A stretch of 7,959 nucleotides of DNA from contig JAFQVZ010000011.1 in the NCBI GenBank assembly GCA_017407765.1, forward strand, positions 1 through 7,959, read 5' to 3'. The notes under the pieces are model-generated. The model was given only the letters and a program-made list of their open reading frames with translations, was not told where the DNA came from and made no database searches. The stretch comes from Clostridia bacterium (GTDB taxonomy: Bacteria > Bacillota > Clostridia > Oscillospirales > Butyricicoccaceae). The translations under genes and the position numbers were made by a program. Of this stretch, positions 1-7,300 are shown one piece after another; position 1 is the first letter of the stretch; every line of letters starts with the position of its first letter.

Positions 1-873
1 CAACAGGATATACCCAATGGAGATAAGGCCGTTTATGCCCATATTTATAAGGCAGGCTTCTATTCCGTCGAGATGGGTGAAGTCCTGAGAGGAAAGTCCC
101 GGGCGCTTTAGCATACGCAAATAGTTCTCAAATGCCTGAGCTCCGCCCTTTCTGAAGCCCATAAAGATAAGGAACAGGCAGAAGGCGCCAAGAACAAGGC
201 CGACCTCGAGGTTGTCGCCGGTGTTCCACACCGTTACGGGATTGAACATATATCCGTAAGATTTGAGTATGGGAACGATGACGAGGCATAGGAGGCCGAG
301 AGAGAAGCCGCTGGTATAGAGGGTCATTCCATTGAGCAGATAAGCGGCGTAGGGGCCCATCATGGGGATGACAAAGCCGATAAGCAAACCGCATAACAAC
401 GAAAGGAGCATATTAAGCGGCTGAAGTGTGCCATGATAAAAGAAAAGATGGCTGATCAGAGGGGCCAGCGCTGTCGAGAACAGGCTGAGGGTCAGGCAGC
501 CGGAGAAGGCTTTTTTGAACACCTTGCAGTAGAGATATGTTCCCAGCAGAATGAACCACATGTTGAAAACACTCTTGCCGAAGAAGGAAAAGCCTGACAT
601 AAGGCCGATCGTGAGGATGCCTGTGCCGTTAAGAGGGATCCTGTTGATATACATCAGGATAACTGTAATAAGCGTTACGGCCGATACATTTGCAAGGGCG
701 GCGCCATAGCCTGCCAGAAGGAAATAGTCGGTTATAAGCATATTATCAGCTACCATGATCTTAAGAAATCCGGCAATGATCTCTGAAGGCTCGGCCAGAA
801 CAGAGGCGATCAGGCCGAAGGAAAGTGCATAGGCAAATGCCCATTTATATCCTTTGGTCGGGTCGTTATTCAA
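1..873 (-). CDS. DUF1576-family polytopic membrane protein, C-terminus cut by the left window edge
   Basis: The frame is open from a TTG at 873 down to base 1, giving 291 codons with the stop outside the window. The product is very hydrophobic, with about seven or eight membrane segments: roughly residues 11-36, 50-76, 84-115, 124-146, 153-180, 185-204 and 222-240, with another starting near 275. Glycine-rich stretches such as GTGILTIGLMSGFSFFGKS (83-101) and LYTSGFSLGLL (185-195) resemble, from memory, the DUF1576 family, which has no established function. The start is TTG because no in-frame ATG occurs before codon 40, which would lose the first membrane segment, and because GGGAGG lies 8 bases upstream. 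The first eight bases overlap the end of the preceding ABC gene, so it is the third gene of the exporter operon and probably translationally coupled. It uses TTA and CTA leucine codons, which the ABC genes nearly or wholly avoid. Coding call is firm; family assignment is by recognition, not search. Confidence 0.8.
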   Translation of the reverse strand, partial: MNNDPTKGYKWAFAYALSFGLIASVLAEPSEIIAGFLKIMVADNMLITDYFLLAGYGAALANVSAVTLITVILMYINRIPLNGTGILTIGLMSGFSFFGKSVFNMWFILLGTYLYCKVFKKAFSGCLTLSLFSTALAPLISHLFFYHGTLQPLNMLLSLLCGLLIGFVIPMMGPYAAYLLNGMTLYTSGFSLGLLCLVIVPILKSYGYMFNPVTVWNTGDNLEVGLVLGAFCLFLIFMGFRKGGAQAFENYLRMLKRPGLSSQDFTHLDGIEACLINMGINGLISIGYILL

Positions 874-2698
874 GCGCAATTCCTCCCATTTTCTGATGCT
901 TTTCACGGATCTCCATTGCTTTATAAAGCTCGGCATACTTGCCGTTGAGCTCAAGGAGCTCGCTATGGCTTCCGCGCTCGATTATTCTGCCGTCTTCAAC
1001 TACAAGGATGATATCGGCATGGCGCACAGTGGAAAGGCGGTGGGCGATCATAAAGGATGTGCGGCCTTTAAGAATATGCTGGATGGCATTCTGGATAAGC
1101 AGCTCGGTCTCAGTGTCGATGGAGGATGTGGCCTCGTCGAGAACAAAGATCGGAGGATCGGCCAGAATTGCGCGGGCAAAGGAAATAAGCTGTTTTTCGC
1201 CGGTGGAGAGACGGTCGCCGCCTTCGCCAACATCGGTGTCATACCCTTTTTCGAGCTTTTCGGCAACAACGTCGGCCGAAACCATTTTGGCAGCCGCCCT
1301 TACCTCTTCGTCGGTTGCGTCGGGCTTGCTGTAGCGGATATTCTCGGCAACGGTTCCAGAGAAAAGCTGAGGGCTCTGAAGAACATAGCCGAGAGAGGAA
1401 TGGAGCCACAGCTGGCTGCGCTGACGATAGTCGACGCCGTCGATAAGGATAGAACCACTGGTGGGCTCGAAGAAACGACAGGCGAGGTTTACAAGGGTAC
1501 TTTTTCCGGCGCCTGTCTCGCCAACGATGGCGACATTGGTGCCGGCAGGAATATCGAGGTTAAAATGCTCGAGGATATATTCATCGCCGTCAGGATATTT
1601 GAAGGTGACATCTTTGAACTCAATATGGCCCTTGATAGGCTCCCAATTTTCACGCTTGGGATTGAAGGTATCGCCGTATTTTTCGATGACTTCGGGTGTG
1701 TCCTGAATAAGGCAGGGATGCTCGAGCAGAGCCGAAACTCGCTCGATGTTGACCTGAGCCGAGATACACTCCGAGAAGACTCGGGCAGTTGTTCGGATAG
1801 GCTCGAGGATGTTGAGGGCATAGCTGACAAACATCGAAAGTGTGCCGAACTCGATGACCTGATCCATAACCATGTATCCGCCCTGCATCAAAACGAAGGC
1901 AACAGCTGTCGAGCTGAAGAAGGTGATTATGGGGATAAATACGGCATTGAGCTTGGCCGAACAGTAGTTGGCTCGGTAAAGCTCATCGGTTATTTCAGAG
2001 AACTCGTCGGAAATGCGGTCTTCGATAACGAGTGTTTTGGAGGTCTTGGCTCCGGTGATGCCCTCGTTGTATGCGCCGGTCATCTTGGAGTTGACCGAGC
2101 GGATATGTCGGTTTGCGGCAAGGATCTTTCCCTGGAAAAAGCCGGTGACGATGGCGATAGGGGGAACGACTGCAAGAATGATAAGTGCCAGGCGGGCATT
2201 GACCGAGAACATCGATACGAACGCAGCCGTTACATAGGCCAGCGACCAGAAAATATCCTCAAGCGACCAGGCAATAAGTCCGGCGATGCGGTTGGTGTCG
2301 CTCATTACACGGGCCAGGATATATCCTACCGCGGTCTGATTGAAATATGTAAGCGAAAGCTCCTGAAGGTGCACGAAGCAGGCGCGGCGCATATCACGTC
2401 CCAGGCCCATCTCGACCACCATCGACTGACGGGAGAAGAGGATGGTGCATACCGACGAGAAGAGAATGGCACAGATATAGGCTATCGCAAAGGGTTTTAT
2501 GCCCTCAAGAGTGCCGGGAACGATGAAATGGTCGACTGCATAGCTCTGGAAGCGGGGGATTATTACGTCGATTATCGCTGTCAGCGACATCAGGACCATA
2601 ATAAATATAAGTCGGCCGGCATAAGCTTTTAAGAAGGGGAAAAGCTTTGCCCATGTTTTGGGCCTGAAGCCTTTTGCATAGTTGATGTTTTCGCTCAT
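866..2698 (-). CDS. ABC exporter half-transporter, subunit with the consensus catalytic glutamate and degenerate signature
   Basis: This 610-aa protein has a six-helix type IV exporter transmembrane domain (about residues 28-305) and a C-terminal ATPase domain (about 357-590). Visible motifs are Walker A GETGAGKST (393-401), Q-loop Gln441, signature LSTGE (497-501) in place of LSGGQ, Walker B IFVLDE (517-522) with catalytic Glu522, D-loop SSID, and switch His553 in IAHR. An extra linker with NPKRENWEP (346-354) precedes the ATPase domain, as in BmrD/YheH-like proteins. The altered signature and intact glutamate complement the defects of the 605-aa partner encoded just upstream, so the two should form one heterodimeric exporter in the cytoplasmic membrane. 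Substrate is unknown; relatives pump drugs, peptides or lipids. The ATG shares one base with the partner's TAA (TAATG) and has AGGAGGAGG about 4-7 bases upstream. Confidence 0.95.
   Translation of the reverse strand: MSENINYAKGFRPKTWAKLFPFLKAYAGRLIFIMVLMSLTAIIDVIIPRFQSYAVDHFIVPGTLEGIKPFAIAYICAILFSSVCTILFSRQSMVVEMGLGRDMRRACFVHLQELSLTYFNQTAVGYILARVMSDTNRIAGLIAWSLEDIFWSLAYVTAAFVSMFSVNARLALIILAVVPPIAIVTGFFQGKILAANRHIRSVNSKMTGAYNEGITGAKTSKTLVIEDRISDEFSEITDELYRANYCSAKLNAVFIPIITFFSSTAVAFVLMQGGYMVMDQVIEFGTLSMFVSYALNILEPIRTTARVFSECISAQVNIERVSALLEHPCLIQDTPEVIEKYGDTFNPKRENWEPIKGHIEFKDVTFKYPDGDEYILEHFNLDIPAGTNVAIVGETGAGKSTLVNLACRFFEPTSGSILIDGVDYRQRSQLWLHSSLGYVLQSPQLFSGTVAENIRYSKPDATDEEVRAAAKMVSADVVAEKLEKGYDTDVGEGGDRLSTGEKQLISFARAILADPPIFVLDEATSSIDTETELLIQNAIQHILKGRTSFMIAHRLSTVRHADIILVVEDGRIIERGSHSELLELNGKYAELYKAMEIREKHQKMGGIALE
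881..887 (-). promoter_or_regulatory. Ribosome binding site that sets the TTG start of the DUF1576 gene
   Basis: On the minus strand the site reads GGGAGGA, inside the last codons of the upstream ABC gene, with 8 bases between the last G of GGAGG and the TTG at 873..871. Another in-frame TTG at 879..877 lies only 2 bases from the site, which is too close. This site is the main reason for choosing TTG over a later ATG. Confidence 0.75.
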
Positions 2699-4515
2699 TA
2701 TGCCTCCTCCTTTCCCGAAGCGGCAGCGCTCTGAAGGTCATAGGTTCGTTTATAGATGCCGCCGAGAGCCAGCAGCTCTTCGTGAGTGCCGTATTCCGCG
2801 GCGCGTCCGTTGTCGAGGACGAGGATGCGGTCGGCATCCATAAGGGTGTTGATTCGGTGAGAGATAAGTATGACGGTAGCGCCGTCGGTGCCGCTGCGAA
2901 GGGCGTCACGGATGCGTGCGTCGGTCGTCAGGTCGACTGCCGAAAGGGAATCGTCGAATACCATGATGGGCGAACCGCACATAAGGGTACGGGCGATGGC
3001 TACACGCTGTTTCTGTCCGCCCGAGAGGGTAACGCCGCGTTCGCCGACAATGGTGTCGTAACCCTTGGAGAACTCCATGATGCTTTCATCAACATCGGCG
3101 ATAGATGCCGAACGGCGGATGTCTTCCATAGAGGCGTCGGAACGGGATATTGCAATGTTTTCGGCTATGGTCTTGGAGAAAAGGAAGGGCTCCTGCAGGA
3201 CCAGGCCAACATTCTGCCTGAGATAATTGCGCCTGATGGTGCGGATATCAACTCCGCCAATGGTGATACAGCCGTTTTCGGATTCTACATCATACAGGCG
3301 GTCGAGCAGATAGCAAAGGGTGCTCTTGCCCGAACCGGTGTTGCCCAGGATACCGAATGTCGAGCCTGCCGGGATCTCGAATGAAACGTCCTTAAGGACA
3401 GTCTCGCCGTCATAGGCAAAGGATACACGGTCAAATACGATATCGCCGCGCATATCGGGCTCGGTGTCGGTTACGGCATCATGCTCTTCTTCGGCCTCGA
3501 GGACCTCGGAAAGACGCTCGGCCGAAACACGGGTCTTACTTACATCAGAGAGGATACGGCCCAGCCTTCTCAGAGGGAAGGCGAGGGTTCGGTTATAGGA
3601 TACGAAGGCCAGGAACTCGCCGAGGGTGAGCTGCCCGTTAAAGGCGAGCCAGCATCCGACGAGGATGACGGTCAGGACCTGAATACCGGTTACAAGGTCG
3701 CCCATGCCCCAGTAGGCGCCGAGGGTATAGCCGAGGTTGACCCAGCGGTCATACAGCACCTGGCTCTGGGCATCAAACTTGTCCAGTTCGCCGCGCTCGC
3801 GTCCGAAGGCGCGGACAACGCGGACACCGGTGAGGTTTTCCTGAATGTTGACCATAAGGTCGCCTTCGGCCTCATCTGCGAAGCGGAACTGCTTGGAGAT
3901 GCGCGAGAAGAAGAAGCCGGAATAGCAGGCAACGATGGGGATGAAGACAAGAGCCACACAGGTCAGACCCAGGTGCATCTGCGACATAAGGAACAAAGCC
4001 GTCACGATCAGAGTGACGATTCTGATGACCTCCAGCAGCTGGTTGGCAACAAAGTTGCGTATAACATCCATATCGGATGTGCAGCGCTGAATAATGTCGC
4101 CCGTGCGGTTATGTGTGTGCCAGCTGAAGGGGAGGTGCTGGATATGGCGGAAGATATCATCACGGAGCCTTTTTATATAGGTCTCGGTCGAGTGAGATAT
4201 CAGCAGACGGGCAGCAAGGTTGCACAGGCCCTGAGCCACGGTGCAGATAAGTACGGCACCGCCGCATACCCAAAGGCTCTTTCGGAGAAACTCGCGGCCT
4301 CCAAAAGATTCAAGCAGGCTCATGGCGTAATCGGGCAAGGCAAAAGGTTCCTGACCGATGACCGAGTCGACAGTGATTCGGATTATCTGCGGGGTCAGGA
4401 AGTTAAACAGGATAGAAGCGCCGGTCGTCAGGACGGCCAGAAGGAAGAAACCTTTCAGGCCCCGGCTGTAACCTATGAACCGGTTAAGAGTAGGGTGTTT
4501 GCTATGCTTTTTCAT
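2698..4515 (-). CDS. ABC exporter half-transporter, subunit with Asp in place of the catalytic glutamate
   Basis: This 605-aa protein is the first gene of the minus-strand operon. It has an exporter-type transmembrane domain (helices near 21-46, 80-107, 155-178, 183-203, 265-290 and 295-315) and an ATPase domain from about 357. Motifs: Walker A GNTGSGKST (391-399), Q-loop Gln441, canonical signature LSGGQKQR (497-504), Walker B IMVFDD (517-522) with Asp522 where the catalytic glutamate normally sits, and switch His553 in ISHR. Heterodimeric exporters such as TM287/288 and BmrCD carry exactly this Asp in one subunit, whose own ATP site hydrolyses poorly. Its intact signature should complete the active site of the 610-aa partner. 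The start is ATG at 4515, with AAGGAGGT ending 3 bases upstream. It is expressed from the promoter at 4550-4578. No gene symbol is given because sequence alone cannot tell BmrC, EfrA, LmrC and similar proteins apart. Confidence 0.95.
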   Translation of the reverse strand: MKKHSKHPTLNRFIGYSRGLKGFFLLAVLTTGASILFNFLTPQIIRITVDSVIGQEPFALPDYAMSLLESFGGREFLRKSLWVCGGAVLICTVAQGLCNLAARLLISHSTETYIKRLRDDIFRHIQHLPFSWHTHNRTGDIIQRCTSDMDVIRNFVANQLLEVIRIVTLIVTALFLMSQMHLGLTCVALVFIPIVACYSGFFFSRISKQFRFADEAEGDLMVNIQENLTGVRVVRAFGRERGELDKFDAQSQVLYDRWVNLGYTLGAYWGMGDLVTGIQVLTVILVGCWLAFNGQLTLGEFLAFVSYNRTLAFPLRRLGRILSDVSKTRVSAERLSEVLEAEEEHDAVTDTEPDMRGDIVFDRVSFAYDGETVLKDVSFEIPAGSTFGILGNTGSGKSTLCYLLDRLYDVESENGCITIGGVDIRTIRRNYLRQNVGLVLQEPFLFSKTIAENIAISRSDASMEDIRRSASIADVDESIMEFSKGYDTIVGERGVTLSGGQKQRVAIARTLMCGSPIMVFDDSLSAVDLTTDARIRDALRSGTDGATVILISHRINTLMDADRILVLDNGRAAEYGTHEELLALGGIYKRTYDLQSAAASGKEEA

Positions 4516-4549
4516 AGGACCTCCTTATTATATCATATTACTACTTTAC

Positions 4550-4578
4550 ACTATAACCTTTTTACAATAAAATGTCAA
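4550..4578 (-). promoter_or_regulatory. Promoter of the ABC exporter / DUF1576 operon
   Basis: On the minus strand a perfect -35 box TTGACA (4578..4573) is followed by a 17-base spacer and a -10 box TATAGT (4555..4550). Transcription should start near 4543, leaving a leader of about 27 bases that holds the AAGGAGGT site before the ATG at 4515. Found by inspection and not tested. Confidence 0.75.
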
Positions 4579-4593
4579 TGTAAGCATATTGAC
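4574..4593. promoter_or_regulatory. Inverted repeat linking two divergent -35 boxes, possible operator
   Basis: GTCAAT (4574-4579) and ATTGAC (4588-4593) are perfect inverted arms separated by 8 bases. Each arm overlaps the -35 box of one of the divergent promoters, so a protein bound here would touch both. Because two TTGAC boxes facing away from each other automatically give such a repeat, it may have no meaning beyond the promoters. A second palindrome, TGTATACA (4595-4602), lies in the plus-strand spacer, and TTGTA (4594-4598) pairs with TACAA (4612-4616) across it. Confidence 0.4.
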
Positions 4594-4617
4594 TTGTATA
4601 CATTAACATGGTACAAT
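4589..4617 (+). promoter_or_regulatory. Promoter of the M14 peptidase-like gene
   Basis: The -35 box TTGACT (4589-4594), a 17-base spacer and the -10 box TACAAT (4612-4617) form a good vegetative promoter. TGG directly before the -10 box (4609-4611) makes it an extended -10. Transcription should start near 4624, giving a leader of about 33 bases before the ATG at 4657. The spacer holds the palindrome TGTATACA, a plausible repressor site. Confidence 0.75.
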
Positions 4618-4656
4618 CAAAACTGTACAAAACATTTATACAAAGGAGGCAAATTT

Positions 4657-7140
4657 ATGAGCAATATTACAAGGCCTGTTGACCATTTTGGTTTCAAACC
4701 GGGTGCCGACTATGAGCTGGCGAGATGGGATAAGATCGTAGAATATTTCTATCTCCTCGAAAAACAGTCGGACCGTATCACAGTAACCGATATGGGCCCC
4801 AGTACAGAAGGAAACCCCTTCCTTAAGGTAATCATCACTTCCCCCGAAAACCACAAGAATCTTGAAGAGATCCGTCAGACCAGCATGAAGCTGGCCGACC
4901 CCAGAGGTCTCAGCCAGGAAGAGATCGATGCTCTTGTCAAGAAGGGCAAGGCAGTTTCGGTCCAGTCGATGTCCCTCCACGCTACCGAAGTCGGCGGCAC
5001 ACAGATGGCCATCAACCTTACTTATGACCTTGTTTCCCAGAGCACAGAAGAGATCCTCAATATCCTTGACAATGTAGTATTCGTCATGGTACCCTGCTTC
5101 AACCCCGACGGCGAGATCATGGTAAGAGACTGGTACTATGAAACAAAGGGCACAGAGTATGAAGGCAGCAACTTCCCCAAGCTGTATCAGCTCTACACAG
5201 GCCACGACAATAACCGCGACGCATTCTGCCAGAATCTGAACGAGTCCAAGTATATGGGCCAGATCCTGTTCCACGAGTGGATGCCTCAGTCCTATCAGGA
5301 CCACCACCACATGGGCAGCTATGGCGCAAGAATTCAGATCGCACCTTATAAGAACCCCCTCCGTCAGCATGTAGATCCCCTCGTATGGCGCGAGCTCAAC
5401 TGGTACGGCGCAAATATGGCATACCAGATGGACGAAGTAGGCCTTGACGGCGTATCTTCGGGTGCACAGTATCCCGGCTGGGGCCACTATGGCTACCACT
5501 GGATCACCAACTCCCATAACATCGCCGGTATGCTGACCGAGTCGGCATCGGCTAAGCTGGCTACACCCAAGTATATCGATTTCACACAGCTCAAGGGCGA
5601 CGGCGACATTGTTCAGCCCGCTTATGAAGCTCAGACCAACTTCCCCAACCCCTGGCCCGGCGGATGGTGGAGACTGGGCGACATTGTCGACAGAATGTAT
5701 ATGGCAGCATATGCTCTGCTCGACACAATGGCCAGAAATAAGGATGCAGTCCTTAAGAACATGGCTCAGAAGGCCCTCAACCAGACAAAGCGCGGCGCAG
5801 AAAGCGCAGAATATGCTTATATCATCCCCGAGAAGCAGCACGATACAGGTGAAGTAAAGCACCTCATCCAGCTCCTCCGTCAGCAGAATGTCGAAGTACA
5901 TCAGGCAGTAAAGCCCTTTGAGGTAGGCCATGCAACATATCCTGCAGGTACATATGTTGTAATGCTTGGCCAGCCCAAGATGAGCGTTGTTCGCAACCTG
6001 ATCGGCAAGACAAGATATCCTGACAATCAGTGGACAAAGGACGCAACAGGCGCATTCACAGCATTTGACTCGGCTACAGATACAGTCAACGAATATATGA
6101 ACGTCAAGGCTATTCCCGCTATGACAAAGTTCGAGGCTGAACTCAAGCTGGTCGACAAGGTATGCTGCGGCATCGAGATCCTCAAGGGTGACAAGTATGT
6201 CATCTCCGCTAAGGAAAACTCGGCATTCAAGACAGTCAACCTGCTGCTTAAGGAAGGCTTCAAGGTCTACCGCATCGTTGCTTGCCCCTGGCGTGACTTC
6301 TATGTAGAGGGCGATATCTCGGCTGTCCTCGAAAAGGCTCCCACACCTCACCGCCTCGTTGACAAGGGCTTCGACGAACTGATCGAGGTCAAGCCTCTCA
6401 AGGTCGCCATGTATCAGCGCTATTACACAGGTAATGCCGATGAAGGCTGGACACGTATGATCTTCGAGCGCAACGGCTTTGAATATACAACAGTATTTGA
6501 TAAGGATATCCAGGAAGGCCTCGAAGGTTTCGACGTTCTTATCATGCCCAGCGACTCTGAAGGCTTCATTATCGGACCCAAGTATCATCCCAATGATGCA
6601 CATATGAAGATGATGATGCAGTGGGTAGGTCCTCAGCCCGAAAAGTACAGAAGCGGCATCGGCCCCGAAGGCGCTAAGAAGATCAAGGAGTTCGTCGAAA
6701 AGGGCGGACGCCTGCTGGCCTTCAACAAGTCCTGTGACTTTGCCATCAATTATCTTGGCCTCGGTGTAAAGAACATCGTTGCAGGTGTTCCCGCAAAGAA
6801 GTTCAATACACATGGTTCGACCCTCCATACAGTTGTCGACAACCAGCATCAGGTCACATACGGCATGCCTAAGGAAACTCTGGTATTCCATTGGGATGGT
6901 CCTTCCTTCGAGATCAACGATGGTTTCGCAGCTGATAACTATGTAATGCCCATCAAGTATGTATCTCACGATGTCCTCCAGAGCGGTCTGCTTACAGGTG
7001 AAGAGTATGTTGCCAATAAGGGCGCACTCGTAGTCTGCAAGAAGGGTGAAGGCGAAGTCGTCCTCTATGGCTTCGGTCCTCAGAACAGAGCTCAGACAAC
7101 AGGTACATATAAGCTTCTCTACAACATGATGTACAGATAA
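4657..7140 (+). CDS. Zinc carboxypeptidase-like protein (M14 type) with C-terminal glutamine-amidotransferase-like domain, no signal peptide
   Basis: The 827-aa product begins with the N-terminal part of an M14 metallocarboxypeptidase. Likely zinc ligands are His108 and Glu111 (HATE) and His217 in DHHHMG (215-220). NPDG (149-152) and NNRD (185-188, Arg187) match substrate-binding positions, and Glu295 in LTESAS is the likely catalytic base. From about residue 580 to 700 there is an alpha/beta domain like class I glutamine amidotransferases or ThuA, with VAMYQRYY, FDVLIMPSD and GGRLLAFN. The C-terminal GFGPQNRAQTTGTYKLLYN (805-823) matches, from memory, the end of large M14 proteins with this architecture. 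Those are often exported, but here the catalytic domain starts at residue 10 with no signal peptide, so the protein is probably cytoplasmic. It should cleave C-terminal residues or amide-linked groups from peptides; the substrate is unknown. The ATG at 4657 has AAAGGAGG 7 bases upstream. It is a single-gene unit with its own promoter and terminator. It contains no TTA, CTA or TCA codon, suggesting strong expression. Confidence 0.9.
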   Translation: MSNITRPVDHFGFKPGADYELARWDKIVEYFYLLEKQSDRITVTDMGPSTEGNPFLKVIITSPENHKNLEEIRQTSMKLADPRGLSQEEIDALVKKGKAVSVQSMSLHATEVGGTQMAINLTYDLVSQSTEEILNILDNVVFVMVPCFNPDGEIMVRDWYYETKGTEYEGSNFPKLYQLYTGHDNNRDAFCQNLNESKYMGQILFHEWMPQSYQDHHHMGSYGARIQIAPYKNPLRQHVDPLVWRELNWYGANMAYQMDEVGLDGVSSGAQYPGWGHYGYHWITNSHNIAGMLTESASAKLATPKYIDFTQLKGDGDIVQPAYEAQTNFPNPWPGGWWRLGDIVDRMYMAAYALLDTMARNKDAVLKNMAQKALNQTKRGAESAEYAYIIPEKQHDTGEVKHLIQLLRQQNVEVHQAVKPFEVGHATYPAGTYVVMLGQPKMSVVRNLIGKTRYPDNQWTKDATGAFTAFDSATDTVNEYMNVKAIPAMTKFEAELKLVDKVCCGIEILKGDKYVISAKENSAFKTVNLLLKEGFKVYRIVACPWRDFYVEGDISAVLEKAPTPHRLVDKGFDELIEVKPLKVAMYQRYYTGNADEGWTRMIFERNGFEYTTVFDKDIQEGLEGFDVLIMPSDSEGFIIGPKYHPNDAHMKMMMQWVGPQPEKYRSGIGPEGAKKIKEFVEKGGRLLAFNKSCDFAINYLGLGVKNIVAGVPAKKFNTHGSTLHTVVDNQHQVTYGMPKETLVFHWDGPSFEINDGFAADNYVMPIKYVSHDVLQSGLLTGEEYVANKGALVVCKKGEGEVVLYGFGPQNRAQTTGTYKLLYNMMYR

Positions 7141-7179
7141 GGCATATCTTTTAAGACGGTACAGTATAATTAATTGATC

Positions 7180-7212
7180 GGTTCGGGGCCTTTCGGGGCC
7201 CCGAATCTTTTT
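7180..7212 (+). terminator. Intrinsic terminator of the M14 peptidase-like gene
   Basis: The arms TTCGGGGCC (7182-7190) and GGCCCCGAA (7197-7205) pair perfectly over nine bases around a six-base loop, TTTCGG. One G-U and one G-C pair extend the stem outward, and TTTTT follows at 7208-7212. It lies 40 bases after the stop codon and separates this gene from the rrf2 operon. Without a clear U-run on the other strand it should act only rightward. Confidence 0.9.
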
Positions 7213-7243
7213 GAGAATTATTATCAAAAAATCGAAAAAAGTG

Positions 7244-7272
7244 TTGACATTTAGGAAAATATAAAGTATACT
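7244..7272 (+). promoter_or_regulatory. Promoter of the Rrf2 regulator / peroxidase operon with an overlapping palindrome
   Basis: TTGACA (7244-7249), a 17-base spacer and TATACT (7267-7272) make a near-ideal vegetative promoter, with the start expected near 7279. The perfect palindrome AGTATACT (7265-7272) covers the -10 box, and TTTAG (7250-7254) is inverted as CTAAA (7271-7275). Rrf2 regulators commonly repress their own operon from such sites, so this is the likely operator, by inference. Confidence 0.75.
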
Positions 7273-7300
7273 AAAACCGTAAACAAAAGGAGGCGAAAAG

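Noticed and set aside
128..394. An 88-codon minus-strand frame starting MRFAYRLCHPHDG.
   Set aside because: It lies in another frame of the DUF1576 gene, which reads through with eight hydrophobic segments. The short product is arginine- and proline-rich and resembles nothing.
854..2632. A 592-codon plus-strand frame opposite the 610-aa ABC gene.
   Set aside because: It is a register-matched shadow of a clear ABC half-transporter. It has no ribosome binding site and no family resemblance.
4527..4532. A perfect TATAAT on the minus strand just before the 605-aa ABC gene.
   Set aside because: It sits directly upstream of the ribosome binding site, so a transcript from it would lack that site, and no good -35 box lies at the right distance. 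The pair at 4550-4578 fits better.
3481..4656. A possible N-terminal extension of the M14 protein upstream of 4657.
   Set aside because: The frame stays open only because it runs antisense through the 605-aa ABC gene. The promoter at 4589-4617 and the AAAGGAGG site just before 4657 fix the start.
4636..7227. An 863-codon open frame on the minus strand across the M14 gene.
   Set aside because: It is in exact codon register with the sense gene and exists because that gene lacks TTA, CTA and TCA. Its translation is cysteine-rich with no recognisable domain, while the sense strand has a good promoter, ribosome site, zinc motifs and terminator.
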